From the NCBI GenBank assembly GCA_965247735.1, contig CBDFHN010000002.1, positions 3,782,001 to 3,846,000 of the forward strand: 64,000 nt of DNA, in the 5' to 3' direction. The position numbers were made by a program, and so were the translations under genes. Below are positions 53,901 through 64,000 of this stretch, piece after piece. The stretch comes from JAOXRU01 sp965247735 (GTDB taxonomy: Bacteria; Bacteroidota; Bacteroidia; Flavobacteriales; Flavobacteriaceae). Each line of letters begins with the position of its first letter. The first letter of the stretch is position 1. The notes under the pieces are model-generated. The model saw only the letters and a list, made by a program, of their open reading frames with translations. It was not told the origin of the DNA and searched no databases.

Positions 53901-56900
53901 TTGGCAGTGTTTCCAGCAGCACAACTATATGATGTAGCAGTTAATGTAGGCAATACAATTGCATCAGGTTCATTAATTACCTGATCTATGGTAGCAGTAC
54001 AAGAATTTGTAGCACTAACCTGTATGGTATATCCACTACCTGTAGCAGGAGCTAATCCTGTAAACACAGCAGTATTGTTTGTAGTACTAGTTGGTAAAAT
54101 GGCAACACCTAATGGCGCACCATTGTTAGCAGTAATACTAAATAGATATGGACCATAACCTGCGTCTGTAGTACTTACACTAATAGTTCCATTATTGTTT
54201 CCATTACACTTAATATCTTCAAAAGAATCAATAGCTATGCTGGGCATAATGGCTGCTTCAATTTTAACAGGAATAGTTAAAGCAGGGCAAGTAGCTCTGT
54301 TATTGTCATATACCGTTATGGTATAACTACCAGCGGCAGTAATATTTATAATAGTATCATCTCCAGCAAAATTGGTTCTAGTAACGGTAGCATCTCCAGA
54401 AACTTCATAGTCATAATCACCAGCCCCATTACTTACCGTAATTGTTACTTGAGCATCGCTAGCACATCCTAAAAGGGTAGTAGGAATAGCAGTAGCTTCA
54501 AAAGCTGGATATATAATAGTTGAAGTGGAATGCGAAACCGTACATCCTGTAGCTTTATCTTTAATAACCACATTATGAGTACCAGTAGCCACATCATTAA
54601 AAATACCACTATTGTCTACGAAAGTAACTCCATTATCAATAGAGTATACATAATCTGGACCTGGAGCAGGAGTAACAATAATGCTATATGGAGCAGTACA
54701 GTTATTTGTAATAACATCAGTTATAGTACCTGGTTGAGCTATGGTAACGTTAACATCACCAAGATTAATAGGTAAAGGTGTACATCCATATTGATCAACT
54801 ACTGTTACTGAAGCTGTAAAGGTAGCTAAAGCAGTATTTATCAAATTAGCATATGGTATTTCCACAGCACTATCTGTTGATACAATATCAGCAGTAAAAT
54901 TGGTGCTAGAAATAGTATAGGTATATGGACCCCATCCGCCAGTAATATCAGGGACACTAATAAACCCAGGAGTATCACAAGTAATACCACTAACAAGAGC
55001 AGGTGTACCGGTAATAGGAGCTCCTTGGCTAATAACAACATCTTTACTACCACCAATACAGCTATCGGTACCCATTGCATCTACTTGAGTTGCTACAAGA
55101 TAGTATTTACCAGCAGCTAAACCAGAAACTGGAATCATGGCATTTCCACTACTATAGTTTACATTAGTAGCACTAGACTGTACTATAAGGTCTGTAGTCT
55201 GATCATATAATTCCCATCTAATTTCATTTTTATGAACTCCGTTGACATCAGAAACAAGAAAAGTAATTTCTCCAGTATTGCTCCCATCACAAGTAGGGGT
55301 AGGAGGTAAAAATGCAATGTCCATGTCAAGCGCGAAGCTTCTATAAACATCTACATCATTTTGAACAATACAACCATCTATTTCATCTTTCAAATAAAAA
55401 GTATATTCTCTTCCTGGAATTAAATTGTTAAATGTCCTAGAAGGAGGGGTTGTGTTTTCAGCGTCTAACCAAGGCCCTTGGTTTACAGAAAACTGGAAGT
55501 TAGTATAAATATCAGTAACTCCTCCATATTGATCAACTCTAACTTTCATTCCATCTTGGCAACCAGCATCTTCTATGTTTGGAATAGGGAATAAATTTCT
55601 TAAAGGATATGGAATCAAGTATGGATCAAATATTTTGATACACTGTTGTACACTACTACCATCTATTGTTCGCATGGCAGGGGTAACCGTAACTCCAGGT
55701 AAAAAACCTGTGAAGGTACTGGTAGGAACCCAAGTGGTTCCACCATCGTGACTAAACTCTATCGTTAATCCAGCAGCAGTATAATCAGGATAAGCTGTAA
55801 ATTCGAATCCATTATTAGCAGGAGTTAAGTCTCCACAAGTTGGAGGGTGTATAGGTTCAATTGTAGCATCTAGCAGTTCTGGATTGCTAACAGTAATAGT
55901 ACTACTAGTGCTAACACAACCATATACATCTGTTACAGCAACGGTGTAGTCACCAGCTGGCAGGTTATAAAATGCATGAGTAATATCAGGCGAAGCAGTA
56001 ATGGTTACATTGTTAGCTCCAGCATGGTCTAGATCTGTTAAAGCAATATCAAAAGGACCATCACCAGCGGTAATAGACAATTGAATATCTCCATTTTCGC
56101 CATTACACCTAGGCGCATTAGCAACAGGGTTAATAGTTAATGCAGGAGCAGCATTGATGGTAACTGTTGTTGTAAATTCACAAAAATCAGTACCTCCGCT
56201 GTGGTCTCTTACAAAAACATCATACGTACCTGCGTCTATAGTAGCTATTGAACGGGTTGCACTAGTACTAAAATCGCCAAGAGTTACTGTTTCTGGTGTT
56301 GTTGGCACAGCTCTTTTCTTATAAGCATATACATAATTAGTATCACCACCAGCGGCAGTTATGGCAATTTCTCCATCGTTGCAACTAATATCTGTAACTA
56401 GTATAGTAGCTGTTAATAATGAACTGATTACTATGGTTTCTTTCTTTTCTTGACAACCCAATGCATCACGAACATAAATATCATATGTTCCAGCAGTTAG
56501 GCTATTAAAGGTATGTGTTACAGCAGTTGATGGTGTTGGAACTACCCATGGTCCTGTAGGGCCATTAATACTAAAGGTATAATCGCCATTACCAGCAGTA
56601 ACATCTACTGTAATGCTTCCATCGCTAGCACCAGAATAACATGGTGTAACAGTAGTTGTAAAGCTAATTGCATCAATAGGATTGATGGTTATTGCTGTTG
56701 TAGTTTCACACTCATTTGCATCCTTAACTCTAACAATATAATCACCATTGATAATATCTGTAAAATAATTATCTGCCTGATAAGAATTTATTATACCTCC
56801 TGAAGTATCTTCAAGTTGGTATGTATATGTTGGTACACCTTCAGTAGTTGTTACAGTTATTGTTGCACCATTGTTACATGATAAAGCAGTAGTAATTGCA

Positions 56901-59900
56901 AGTGTACTCGTTAATGTATTTGGTTCAGCAATTGTCTCGTTTATTGTAACGGCACATGATGTAGTTGTTTTGTCTCTAACAATTATTGCAATTGCAGTAG
57001 TACCAATTCCAGATACTAATACAGGCGATGTTGTACTTGTTATAAATGGATCTCCATTAACACTGTATTCAAAACCACCAACGGAATCAAAGTTTTCAAC
57101 GTTAAAAGTAAGGGTTCCGTCTGCAGCTCCATTACAGCTAATATCTGATAAGGCTGTAGTAGTAGCACTGAAAGACCTTCCAGCATCGATGCTAAAGTTT
57201 ATATCTTTTGTTGCAAAACATTCTTTTGGTGCTTGAAAAACTTCAAAACTATCTAAAGCAATAGCATTTCCAGTGGCACCAGATGAGTTGGTTCTTATCA
57301 CTAGATCTAAACTAGTATTGGCACCAGGATCAGCATCTAAGGTAATTTTATTCCAGGCTTCATTTTTGGCAATTGCACCAGATGTAGTTTGTGCAACTAC
57401 AACATTAGCACCATTTACCAATTGAATTGTTATATCTGGATCCATACCTGTAGCTGTACTTTTTAACAGGTTAAGGGCATTAATAGCAACACTAATATCT
57501 CTATTAGGAATAATGTTGGTAATAGTATTTCTATACAAAATGGTTCCTGTAGGAGTATTTCCAATATTAACAGCTAAGAATCTTCCCCATGATAGTTGAT
57601 TGCCATAGTCTACAGCATTTACCCAATCTGCATTAGGGTTAATAATAGTATTGGTAACACTATACTCTCCGCTATTGATGATTTCATCATTAGTACCACA
57701 TGTATTAGAGCTGTCTTGAGGTTCAAAACAGAAAGCAGTACTTAGATTTTCTACATCTTGATTAACTCCAAAATCTTCAACAAACAGCACATTAGTCGTA
57801 ATAATATCACTAGATAAGTAATTGATAGTAATGGTATGGTTTCCAGCAGGAATATTCTTAAACACATTAGAATCAGCTGGTGTATTTGGATTGCCATCTA
57901 ACTCATAAAAATAGTTTAAGCTAGGATCAGAAATACTAAGGGTTGCTTCTCCTGTTCCATCACAGTTATATGTAGTAGCAATATTAAGGTCTGGAGCAAC
58001 TGGAGGCGCTGCTACCGTTACTGTCATAGGGAAGGTGCAATTTGCATCATCTTTAATAAACAAGTTGTGTGTTCCAACTGCTAAATCAGCAACAGAAGTT
58101 GTTGAATAGTTAACACCACCATCAAAACTATAGATATACGAACCTGTACCACCTCTAGCATTAGTAATGGCAACTTTAGCTGTTTGGGCTACACCACTAC
58201 AAATAACATTTTCTTGTATACCTGCATAAGCACTTAATGCTGTATCAGGACTTGTAATGGTAGTAATAGGAACATTATTAGGATCTGGGTCTGGATAATA
58301 GCAAACACTTCCTCCTAGTTCTTTTCTAACAATTACGGTATATGAACCAGCTGCTAATCCTGTAAAAATGTTTGTACTTTGGAAGGTAATACCATCTATA
58401 CTATAACTAATAAGTCCACCAGGAGTATTCGTAACATCAACGGTAATAGCACCAGTATGTACATTGGCAACAAAACAGGTAATATTGGTTGGAGTTACTG
58501 TAAATACTGGAGGTGTATCTTGTAATACATCTTTTTCTGCACTTATTTTGAAACAGCCATTAGCATCCATAACCACTATTTGATATGTACCTGCATTAGT
58601 AACATCAAAATCTGAGCTAGCTTGTAGTTTTGCAGGATCTGGATTGTTTACATCAAATCGAATAGTAGTATTATAACTATATATAGCATATTGGTAAGGT
58701 TCGGTACCACCAGTTGCACTGGCAATAACTCTACCATCGTTACAAGAAATAGGAGCGGTATCTATACCAGCAGTTAAATCGCCGTGATCTTCAATTTCAT
58801 AGTCAACAATTGTTTTAATACAACCATCGTCAGTAGTAATTTCTATAGTATACAAACCACCATTAAGATCTTCAAAAGTAAAATCTTTATCAGGTTTTGG
58901 TCCTGAATCACCAATTACATTGGCGCCTTGTGTTAATTTAAAGTAGTATTGTGGATCTACGTCATTAGCATGGATTCTAATGCTTCCTTTTTCGCCTTCA
59001 CAATCGATATGAGTAGGGAATACATCTACATCTAAATCTGTTTTTTCAACAAGAACATCTTCAGTAAAGATACATTCTCCAGGTGTATGGCCTACTCTTC
59101 TAATGTATACTTTATAGTTTCCTTCTGTTGTAATATCTATAGGATTTGCAGTTGTATAAGCAATACCATCTAAACTAAATTCATAACCTGGTGCACCAGT
59201 TGGAATATTACCAACGGTTAAAGAACCTGAATTTCCACAAATTAAATTCTTAACAGTAACGCTAGGGTCTAAATCATTTTTATACACATTAAAATAATGG
59301 AAGTTAAAACATCCTCTTGGGTAGTTTATTTTTAGACGGTATTTCCCTTCATCTTCTATGGTGTAATTGGCTCCAGTAAAGAAGGTAGTCCAACAGCTAT
59401 TGTCTCTATTGGCACATCTATCTTCTAGAGGATTAGAACAGGTGGTTTCGTCTAGTTTTTGCCATTCTATACTGGTCACACTAAGAAGACTAGTTTCAAT
59501 TAAACGAGTATCATTGGCACCACATAAAAGGAGCTTTGGAAGCTCGCTTCCATCATTAGGGCAGATAGCAGTATCATCTGCATAAGCAAGTACTGGATTG
59601 GTAATATTACCTCCAAAATTAATTACTGTTATTTCTTCTGTATAATTAAGACATGAAGAAGTAACGGATACAGTATATACTCCTGGTGAAGTTGCGGAGT
59701 ATGAACTAGTATTTCCAACAACATTTCCAGTACTGTTTTTCCATTCGTAAGTATCAAAACCAGCAGCTGCTTCTAACAATAGATCACCACCACATAAAAC
59801 TTCTTCTCTTTTGAAATCACAAATATTTAAAAGATCGATATTAAAATCTGTAGTACCTACCAGTGGAATATCACAAGTATCAAGTCCAGTTATGCTAGGT

Positions 59901-62900
59901 ATATCATTAATTTGAGCAGTATTTTTTGTGCCTTTATAGCTCGATAATGTTTGTGCTTTAATTTCATTTGCACATGCAGCTCTATAATTTTCGCAACCAG
60001 GGATTAAATTGGCTTTTATTTTGATATTATAACTCGGGTCCCCAAGCTCTACAATGCTATTGCCTACTGTAAATAGTAGTTGATGATTTGCAGCATCATA
60101 AGAAGGTGTAACTTCAGTTGGAGCTGTAATATCGGATAGATCAACCTCAACATTTTCTGGTAACTTAAATACAATAACCAAGTCTTGAATCTTGTCATAA
60201 CCTACATTTTGAAAATCGATATGATAAAAGAAATCTGTAGCTAAGGCTATGTTAGTGTTTTCTAAATTGACCCCTAGACCATCTTTTACTGTTAATATGG
60301 TTCTAACTTTTGGAGTAGAAAAACCTAAAGGAAGGTTAACTTTTACCGCATCTAAATATAATAACGATCGGCCGTTTACACCACGTACTCTTACATACTT
60401 ATAGTTGCCCGTAAGTGAAGCTGGAATTTCGTATTTAATTTTAGTAAACGAAGTTGGATTAAAACCATTTAGTTCAAGAGAATTTGATGTATAAGTTGTT
60501 CCATCTTCAGAAAAAGATAATCTAATACCTCTGTTGTACGTAGCGCTATGTTGTTTAGCCCAAAGTTCTATACTTTGTCCTCCACTAAATGTATTGGCAA
60601 ATTCTACAACGGTTTGATGTGTAGCGCTTGTGCTGTATACATTTTGGAATTTTCCATCAGGCGAATTGGCAGCTCCTTGTGCTTCTCCTCCCCAGTTAAC
60701 AGAACCAATAGATGCTATGGCATATTCATAACTAGCAATAATGTCTTCTCCACATAAGTATATTCCTAATAAAGGGATGTTACTTGGAGTAGTTACCATA
60801 TTAGCAGCAACAGTAATAGTATATGTTCCAGATCCACCAAGACTGTGTAGCCAGAAGTTTGGAAGCGTACTTGTTATTGAGTTTTTATCATCTGTTAGGA
60901 CAAGGGTATAATTTCCGTCTGCTAATTCTGGTACTTTATAAGTTCCGTCTGTTTCTACAGCTGTAGAAAATACAATAGTGTTACTTGCATCAACAACATT
61001 TACAAACATATCTGTTGGTAAACCAAATGCACCTTCAGTACCGTTTTTGATATTGTCATTATGTGTACCGCCTCCTAATCCAGAATCGTGGAATATTTCG
61101 CCAGTATACATTACACAGATATTAGAATTTATCGATAGTGCATCAAATTTTATATGACTATTGTTTTTATGTCCTTTTAATCTAAGGTATCTAAATTGTT
61201 TTTTAGCAATATAAACTGCTTCTGTGAAATTTGTGGTAGTAGCTATTGCAATATCTGGATCTTTTTCATAGGTAATATTATCTGTAGAATATTCTATGAT
61301 ATAATTATTATCGTATGATCCAATTTTCTGAGCATAAATAGATATTTCACTATGCGCTGGAAATATTTTTCCAAAATCTACAGTTTGTATATATACATTA
61401 TTATTTCTGTAGATCCCTACACGGCTACCATTTGGACCTCCTGTAATATTAGATGGTGTTCCCCAGTTAGAGGCTCCTGTTGCTGAAGTTGCATAAGAAG
61501 GATCAAGAACTATAACACCATTAGGGCATTGTGTTCTCCAATCAACATCTACTCCATTGTCTGGATATGCTGCCAGTACATCTGTAATACCAGCATTTAC
61601 TGGTGCAAAATTAGCATCATCTGTATCAATAGCATCATCTAAACCATCAGTATCAGAATCGGTATTGCTTAGGGTAAGTGCACCTTCTACGGTATCTGTT
61701 CCTTGCCCGCTATCACTATCGGTATCTATATAATCAGGAATATCATCACCATCAGTATCAATAGGAAGTAATCCTCCAGCATAGTTGGTATACACTCCAT
61801 TAGCATTTATGGTTCCAGATGGAGCAAGAAATGTAAGTGTTGATTGTGCTTCAATATTATCTGGTACACCATCACCATCACTATCTAAATCTAAGTGGTT
61901 ATAGATATTATCACCATCGGTATCCACAAATTTAGCAGCACATAACGCTCTAAACTCTGCTATTCCAATATTATAATTGCTTGGTACAGTAGTATCATCT
62001 GAACTGATGTAGGATGCTGATGACTTAACCCAACCATTTGCAACGTTGATTTTAATACTAATAACATCTTTTAATATAAGCCCAAAGTTGAAATTTTGAA
62101 GTTTACCAAGGTCAGAAATACTTGTGGTATACTTTTGAGAATTATAAACATTGGCACCATTATCATAAATTATTTCTACTGTAAAATCTTTTAATGGACC
62201 ATCAAGTCCGTAAGGGTGAGAGCTAATTTCAGAAACCCAAATACCAATTCCATTGATATCAGAATTTGAAGGCATATCATATTTTATCGAACCTGTAGTT
62301 CTACCATTTGCAAATAAGAAATGATGCGAATATCTGGTGGCATGAATTGCCTCTGTACCTTCACCTGTAAGCCCTAAACCATTATGACTGTTTAGTAAAA
62401 CTGAAGTATTCCAAGTGGAAGAATAAGAATCTACTGCTGTAGGAGCAATCAAATTATCGTTTTCACAAGATAACATTTCTACACTGTCTAAAATACCATC
62501 ATTGTCATCGTCAAGATCAACTAGATCTCCAAGACCATCACCATCAGTATCAGCACAAGCATTTAAATCACTAGATATGGCTACATGATTTGTTGAAACA
62601 TAGTTGATTGTACCTGTAGTACCGTTTTCAAAAATATCTAATAATCCATTTCTATTAACATCAGCTCCTGTATTGTAGTTGACAATATCGTTGTTAGCTG
62701 CATTTGTGCTACCAGCTTCAACACTATCACTACAACCATCATTATCAGAATCTAAATCTAAGTGATCTGGAATACCATCGGTATCAGAATTAATATTAGC
62801 ACAGGTATCACCAAGAGAAGAAATTAAAAAATTGTTGATGGTAAAAGCACCTCTAGAAATTGTTATTTTATAATCTTCTACTGGTGCAGAACCGTTGTAT

Positions 62901-64000
62901 ACAATAACACCATTGTTACTATAAGTCATGTTACCATTAACATCTATTTCTAAGATAAACTTTCTTCCAAGAATAGTAGGGCCATGCCATCCCGAACGTC
63001 TATCACCATGACGCACATACATTCCGTGGGTACTATTGAATTGGAATTTATATCCAAAATCGTTCCATGTACCTGTTGTTAATTCTGGAGTACTTACGGG
63101 TAGTAAACCAATCATTCCATGTTCTATAGCAGATAATGTACCTTCTATTTTAATTGGTAATGAAAACGTTTGGTCTGAATAAGCAGTTTGCCATCTTCTT
63201 CCGCTCACAGCTAATGTTGTAGCTGTTGGTGCAGTAATGTTTGCAGCAGCTGTACCGTGCCAACTTAAATCTGTAGGGCCTACAGTTTTACTAGCTGTAC
63301 AGTTACGTTCGTCGCGGTCTAAAATACCATCATTATCACTATCAATATCGCTTACATCACTAATACCATCTCCATCTGTATCAATACATGCATTTTCGGC
63401 ATTTGATTTTGCATATACATATGTAGGAGTATAGTTAATATCTCCTGTAGTTCCGTTTTCAAAAATATCTAATAATCCGTTATTATTAGTATCAGCACCT
63501 GTTTTGTAATTGGTAATGTTATTATTTGTAGTTAAGGTATTACCTGCTTCTACACTATCACTACATCCATCTCCATCACTATCTAAATCGAGATTGTTTG
63601 GAATAGTATCTCCATCGGTATCTGTAAAGCACGAATCAGAATCGAAAAGTGTACTTCCTATAACATTTTTGATAATAGGATCGTTATTTCCTCCTGCTTG
63701 AGTATGATATATGACTATTTTTAAGGTAGGATTATCTGAAGGACTCTTAGCTGTAATGTTTATTATTTCGCCAGTTCTTGAAGGATATCTATCCTCATAA
63801 ATAATAGTATTGTCTAGATAAACAGTAACAGCATCTGATATCTGCCCAGAGGTTGTAGAACCAATGTCCAGAGAAAAGTCTAATAACTGTTGTTCATTAG
63901 CGCCAGTAAATTCTTTTTCTAGTACAATTTCGTATTCAGAATTAGAAATTGAAGAAATTGCATTGGTATTGTATACCGCTGTTGCAGTACCTGCAGAAAG
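50915..64000 (-). CDS. Giant SprB-like adhesin with T9SS type B sorting domain (5' end beyond window)
   Basis: Open to the right edge in one frame (at least 4361 residues); a GTG at 63208 is internal. From the N-terminal side: calcium-binding modules (DTDGDxIPxxLDLDSDxDGCSDSVEAG) near 63.6-63.3, 62.8-62.45 and 61.9-61.6 kb; a SdrD B-like segment (GEIFHDSGLGGGTHNDNIKN) near 61.1 kb; a PKD-like domain near 59.8 kb; then roughly thirty SprB-type repeats (C-N-D/G-G...GGTxPYxYxxxxxN...GxYxVxVxDxxGC), each about 80-90 residues, to 51.25 kb. The last ~85 residues (YFSPNGDNRYDTWKPKNLE, IFDRYGRNIKTF, LPSGDYWYILLL) are the gliding-motility-associated C-terminal domain, the type B signal that sends proteins to the surface. 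SprB moves along the cell to drive gliding; an adhesin role here is inferred. Confidence 0.93.
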   Translation of the reverse strand, partial: LSAGTATAVYNTNAISSISNSEYEIVLEKEFTGANEQQLLDFSLDIGSTTSGQISDAVTVYLDNTIIYEDRYPSRTGEIINITAKSPSDNPTLKIVIYHTQAGGNNDPIIKNVIGSTLFDSDSCFTDTDGDTIPNNLDLDSDGDGCSDSVEAGNTLTTNNNITNYKTGADTNNNGLLDIFENGTTGDINYTPTYVYAKSNAENACIDTDGDGISDVSDIDSDNDGILDRDERNCTASKTVGPTDLSWHGTAAANITAPTATTLAVSGRRWQTAYSDQTFSLPIKIEGTLSAIEHGMIGLLPVSTPELTTGTWNDFGYKFQFNSTHGMYVRHGDRRSGWHGPTILGRKFILEIDVNGNMTYSNNGVIVYNGSAPVEDYKITISRGAFTINNFLISSLGDTCANINSDTDGIPDHLDLDSDNDGCSDSVEAGSTNAANNDIVNYNTGADVNRNGLLDIFENGTTGTINYVSTNHVAISSDLNACADTDGDGLGDLVDLDDDNDGILDSVEMLSCENDNLIAPTAVDSYSSTWNTSVLLNSHNGLGLTGEGTEAIHATRYSHHFLFANGRTTGSIKYDMPSNSDINGIGIWVSEISSHPYGLDGPLKDFTVEIIYDNGANVYNSQKYTTSISDLGKLQNFNFGLILKDVISIKINVANGWVKSSASYISSDDTTVPSNYNIGIAEFRALCAAKFVDTDGDNIYNHLDLDSDGDGVPDNIEAQSTLTFLAPSGTINANGVYTNYAGGLLPIDTDGDDIPDYIDTDSDSGQGTDTVEGALTLSNTDSDTDGLDDAIDTDDANFAPVNAGITDVLAAYPDNGVDVDWRTQCPNGVIVLDPSYATSATGASNWGTPSNITGGPNGSRVGIYRNNNVYIQTVDFGKIFPAHSEISIYAQKIGSYDNNYIIEYSTDNITYEKDPDIAIATTTNFTEAVYIAKKQFRYLRLKGHKNNSHIKFDALSINSNICVMYTGEIFHDSGLGGGTHNDNIKNGTEGAFGLPTDMFVNVVDASNTIVFSTAVETDGTYKVPELADGNYTLVLTDDKNSITSTLPNFWLHSLGGSGTYTITVAANMVTTPSNIPLLGIYLCGEDIIASYEYAIASIGSVNWGGEAQGAANSPDGKFQNVYSTSATHQTVVEFANTFSGGQSIELWAKQHSATYNRGIRLSFSEDGTTYTSNSLELNGFNPTSFTKIKYEIPASLTGNYKYVRVRGVNGRSLLYLDAVKVNLPLGFSTPKVRTILTVKDGLGVNLENTNIALATDFFYHIDFQNVGYDKIQDLVIVFKLPENVEVDLSDITAPTEVTPSYDAANHQLLFTVGNSIVELGDPSYNIKIKANLIPGCENYRAACANEIKAQTLSSYKGTKNTAQINDIPSITGLDTCDIPLVGTTDFNIDLLNICDFKREEVLCGGDLLLEAAAGFDTYEWKNSTGNVVGNTSSYSATSPGVYTVSVTSSCLNYTEEITVINFGGNITNPVLAYADDTAICPNDGSELPKLLLCGANDTRLIETSLLSVTSIEWQKLDETTCSNPLEDRCANRDNSCWTTFFTGANYTIEDEGKYRLKINYPRGCFNFHYFNVYKNDLDPSVTVKNLICGNSGSLTVGNIPTGAPGYEFSLDGIAYTTANPIDITTEGNYKVYIRRVGHTPGECIFTEDVLVEKTDLDVDVFPTHIDCEGEKGSIRIHANDVDPQYYFKLTQGANVIGDSGPKPDKDFTFEDLNGGLYTIEITTDDGCIKTIVDYEIEDHGDLTAGIDTAPISCNDGRVIASATGGTEPYQYAIYSYNTTIRFDVNNPDPAKLQASSDFDVTNAGTYQIVVMDANGCFKISAEKDVLQDTPPVFTVTPTNITCFVANVHTGAITVDVTNTPGGLISYSIDGITFQSTNIFTGLAAGSYTVIVRKELGGSVCYYPDPDPNNVPITTITSPDTALSAYAGIQENVICSGVAQTAKVAITNARGGTGSYIYSFDGGVNYSTTSVADLAVGTHNLFIKDDANCTFPMTVTVAAPPVAPDLNIATTYNCDGTGEATLSISDPSLNYFYELDGNPNTPADSNVFKNIPAGNHTITINYLSSDIITTNVLFVEDFGVNQDVENLSTAFCFEPQDSSNTCGTNDEIINSGEYSVTNTIINPNADWVNAVDYGNQLSWGRFLAVNIGNTPTGTILYRNTITNIIPNRDISVAINALNLLKSTATGMDPDITIQLVNGANVVVAQTTSGAIAKNEAWNKITLDADPGANTSLDLVIRTNSSGATGNAIALDSFEVFQAPKECFATKDINFSIDAGRSFSATTTALSDISCNGAADGTLTFNVENFDSVGGFEYSVNGDPFITSTTSPVLVSGIGTTAIAIIVRDKTTTSCAVTINETIAEPNTLTSTLAITTALSCNNGATITVTTTEGVPTYTYQLEDTSGGIINSYQADNYFTDIINGDYIVRVKDANECETTTAITINPIDAISFTTTVTPCYSGASDGSITVDVTAGNGDYTFSINGPTGPWVVPTPSTAVTHTFNSLTAGTYDIYVRDALGCQEKKETIVISSLLTATILVTDISCNDGEIAITAAGGDTNYVYAYKKRAVPTTPETVTLGDFSTSATRSIATIDAGTYDVFVRDHSGGTDFCEFTTTVTINAAPALTINPVANAPRCNGENGDIQLSITAGDGPFDIALTDLDHAGANNVTITASPDITHAFYNLPAGDYTVAVTDVYGCVSTSSTITVSNPELLDATIEPIHPPTCGDLTPANNGFEFTAYPDYTAAGLTIEFSHDGGTTWVPTSTFTGFLPGVTVTPAMRTIDGSSVQQCIKIFDPYLIPYPLRNLFPIPNIEDAGCQDGMKVRVDQYGGVTDIYTNFQFSVNQGPWLDAENTTPPSRTFNNLIPGREYTFYLKDEIDGCIVQNDVDVYRSFALDMDIAFLPPTPTCDGSNTGEITFLVSDVNGVHKNEIRWELYDQTTDLIVQSSATNVNYSSGNAMIPVSGLAAGKYYLVATQVDAMGTDSCIGGSKDVVISQGAPITGTPALVSGITCDTPGFISVPDITGGWGPYTYTISSTNFTADIVSTDSAVEIPYANLINTALATFTASVTVVDQYGCTPLPINLGDVNVTIAQPGTITDVITNNCTAPYSIIVTPAPGPDYVYSIDNGVTFVDNSGIFNDVATGTHNVVIKDKATGCTVSHSTSTIIYPAFEATAIPTTLLGCASDAQVTITVSNGAGDYDYEVSGDATVTRTNFAGDDTIINITAAGSYTITVYDNNRATCPALTIPVKIEAAIMPSIAIDSFEDIKCNGNNNGTISVSTTDAGYGPYLFSITANNGAPLGVAILPTSTTNNTAVFTGLAPATGSGYTIQVSATNSCTATIDQVINEPDAIVLPTLTATSYSCAAGNTANQITVSIDKASIIGGTSPFVSFEFIYDNGTLPNTVQSGANTSFIIPDLIGGSVTLNVYDAKGCMATSPALLIPNYDELISATINKTEDISCTNAGEDISIAVVSTNNDTAKFEYSDNNGASWTASNTFNDLAIGAHAFLVRHTDTGCTLTVNHNVNDPNTTTVVVNKTSDAVCVGSPGTITIDVKDLNYNAAYSYEIVNTVSGLTIATGTGTTNVISTAINVPAGSYSLSVVQSALPECTNTHNFQILDPPNGALTIDSLTEIHAVTCTDDKGAILAEASGGWGVIQYQFIDKDTGGMLQDYSTINTLGNLAAGNYTVNIKDEKGCPVTQDITLNATIPISATAILDTALLCNGGTDAIIEVNASFGEGNFVYTLIRNGVVSSTQQVSSTFTNLNAATYAVIVTDGWDCNTTTTPDIVIVNPDPIITTPSITRVLGCTTDAEITISASGGAGTYSYSDDGTNFQPSPIFNKGIGSYYFYTKDGNDCISASSSKIEINAVAPLIITLNDDLAKVNCADQNTAILSADVTGGLGDYEYELLDASNPSNPNPVIGARQANKTFSDLAAGTYQIKVYSKDCEDASIAITIDNPPAMIYNDPIVTDVTCAGANDGKIDFNNVTGGTGIIKYAISPNLSQFDDKSVFTDLAPGIYKIIIVDENGCLPIYREFEIKEPSLLESTIINVQQEFCVGDADASFEVDIKGGTGPFSTSLNSSDPADFVLNRTVFTGLEGGQSYNVFVKDAEGCTTSTSITLDAPVDLSAEVNIAYECQEDNIGLANTVTITIAAEYANDVTYTLDGDSATDQLENVFHNISPGAHTISIAHANGCVNDQAFVIQDNPEPLTLVLDNSEINTIIAKASDGGGDYQYSFNGESFSSENTYYIKVTDTYTVTVKDSYGCTTTEEIEVEFIDVKFPMYFSPNGDNRYDTWKPKNLESYPNAIVKIFDRYGRNIKTFGKDGEWDGTFKNANLPSGDYWYILLLNREDDTREFMGHFSLVR

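Noticed and set aside
63206..63208. GTG start for the giant adhesin
   Set aside because: The same frame stays open to position 64000 with matching calcium-binding modules, so this GTG (Val) is internal.

Overview
The window looks like chromosome from a gliding member of the Flavobacteriaceae (Bacteroidota). The basis is low-GC DNA, a complete gldK-gldL-gldM-gldN cluster (core of the type IX secretion system, T9SS, and gliding motor), a giant SprB-like adhesin ending in a T9SS type B sorting domain, Bacteroidota-type TAnnTTTG promoter elements, and flavobacterial operon orders (purH-mreBCD-mrdA-rodA; miaB-sigma54 activator-lptE-TPR-secG). The genus cannot be decided from the sequence.

Layout. 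1-4056 (-): large modular leucine-rich-repeat surface protein, cut by the left edge. 4057-5030: non-coding, with an 8-bp x13 tandem repeat and a decayed copy of the rodA 3' end. 5040-14303 (+): a two-gene RHS (YD-repeat) locus followed by a lipoprotein. The second RHS protein carries a C-terminal HELGH metallopeptidase-like tip, and the lipoprotein gene overlaps its 3' end, which is the layout of a polymorphic toxin with an immunity gene. 14304-16130: a gene graveyard with duplicated, frameshifted or truncated pieces of a staphylococcal-nuclease-like gene and an XRE-type regulator, mixed with near-identical terminator hairpins. The segment from about 4310 to 16270 is bracketed by two diverged direct copies of one ~300-350 bp sequence; the right copy includes the real rodA 3' end.

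16131-23212 (-): cell-shape operon rodA, mrdA, mreD, mreC, mreB behind purH. 23296-24796 (-): free-methionine-sulfoxide-reductase-like GAF protein and a lipid kinase. 25229-25624 (+): small protein, possibly eRF1-like. 25809-27740 (-): groES-groEL behind a sigma-54-type promoter. 27889-33613 (-): secG, a TPR protein with 37 identical 9-bp repeats (Ser-Glu-Val), two tandem lptE paralogues, a sigma-54 activator, and miaB. 33777-39811 (+): membrane protein, LVIVD-repeat lipoprotein, topA, and an arginase-fold protein without its metal ligands. 39956-44563 (+): gldKLMN. 44642-48057: FAD oxidoreductase, DUF983 protein (-), ABC-F ATPase. 48221-50274 (+): two paralogous plant-type LRR proteins. 50431-50697 (-): small membrane protein. 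50915-64000 (-): the giant adhesin, open at the right edge (at least 4361 aa).

The surface biology fits together: T9SS core genes beside a very large T9SS substrate, several secreted LRR proteins, and an RHS locus that appears to be an inserted, decaying and re-duplicated accessory island. The strongest lead for something undescribed is the RHS/HELGH/lipoprotein module in its direct-repeat frame. No tRNA, rRNA, CRISPR array or intact insertion sequence was recognised.
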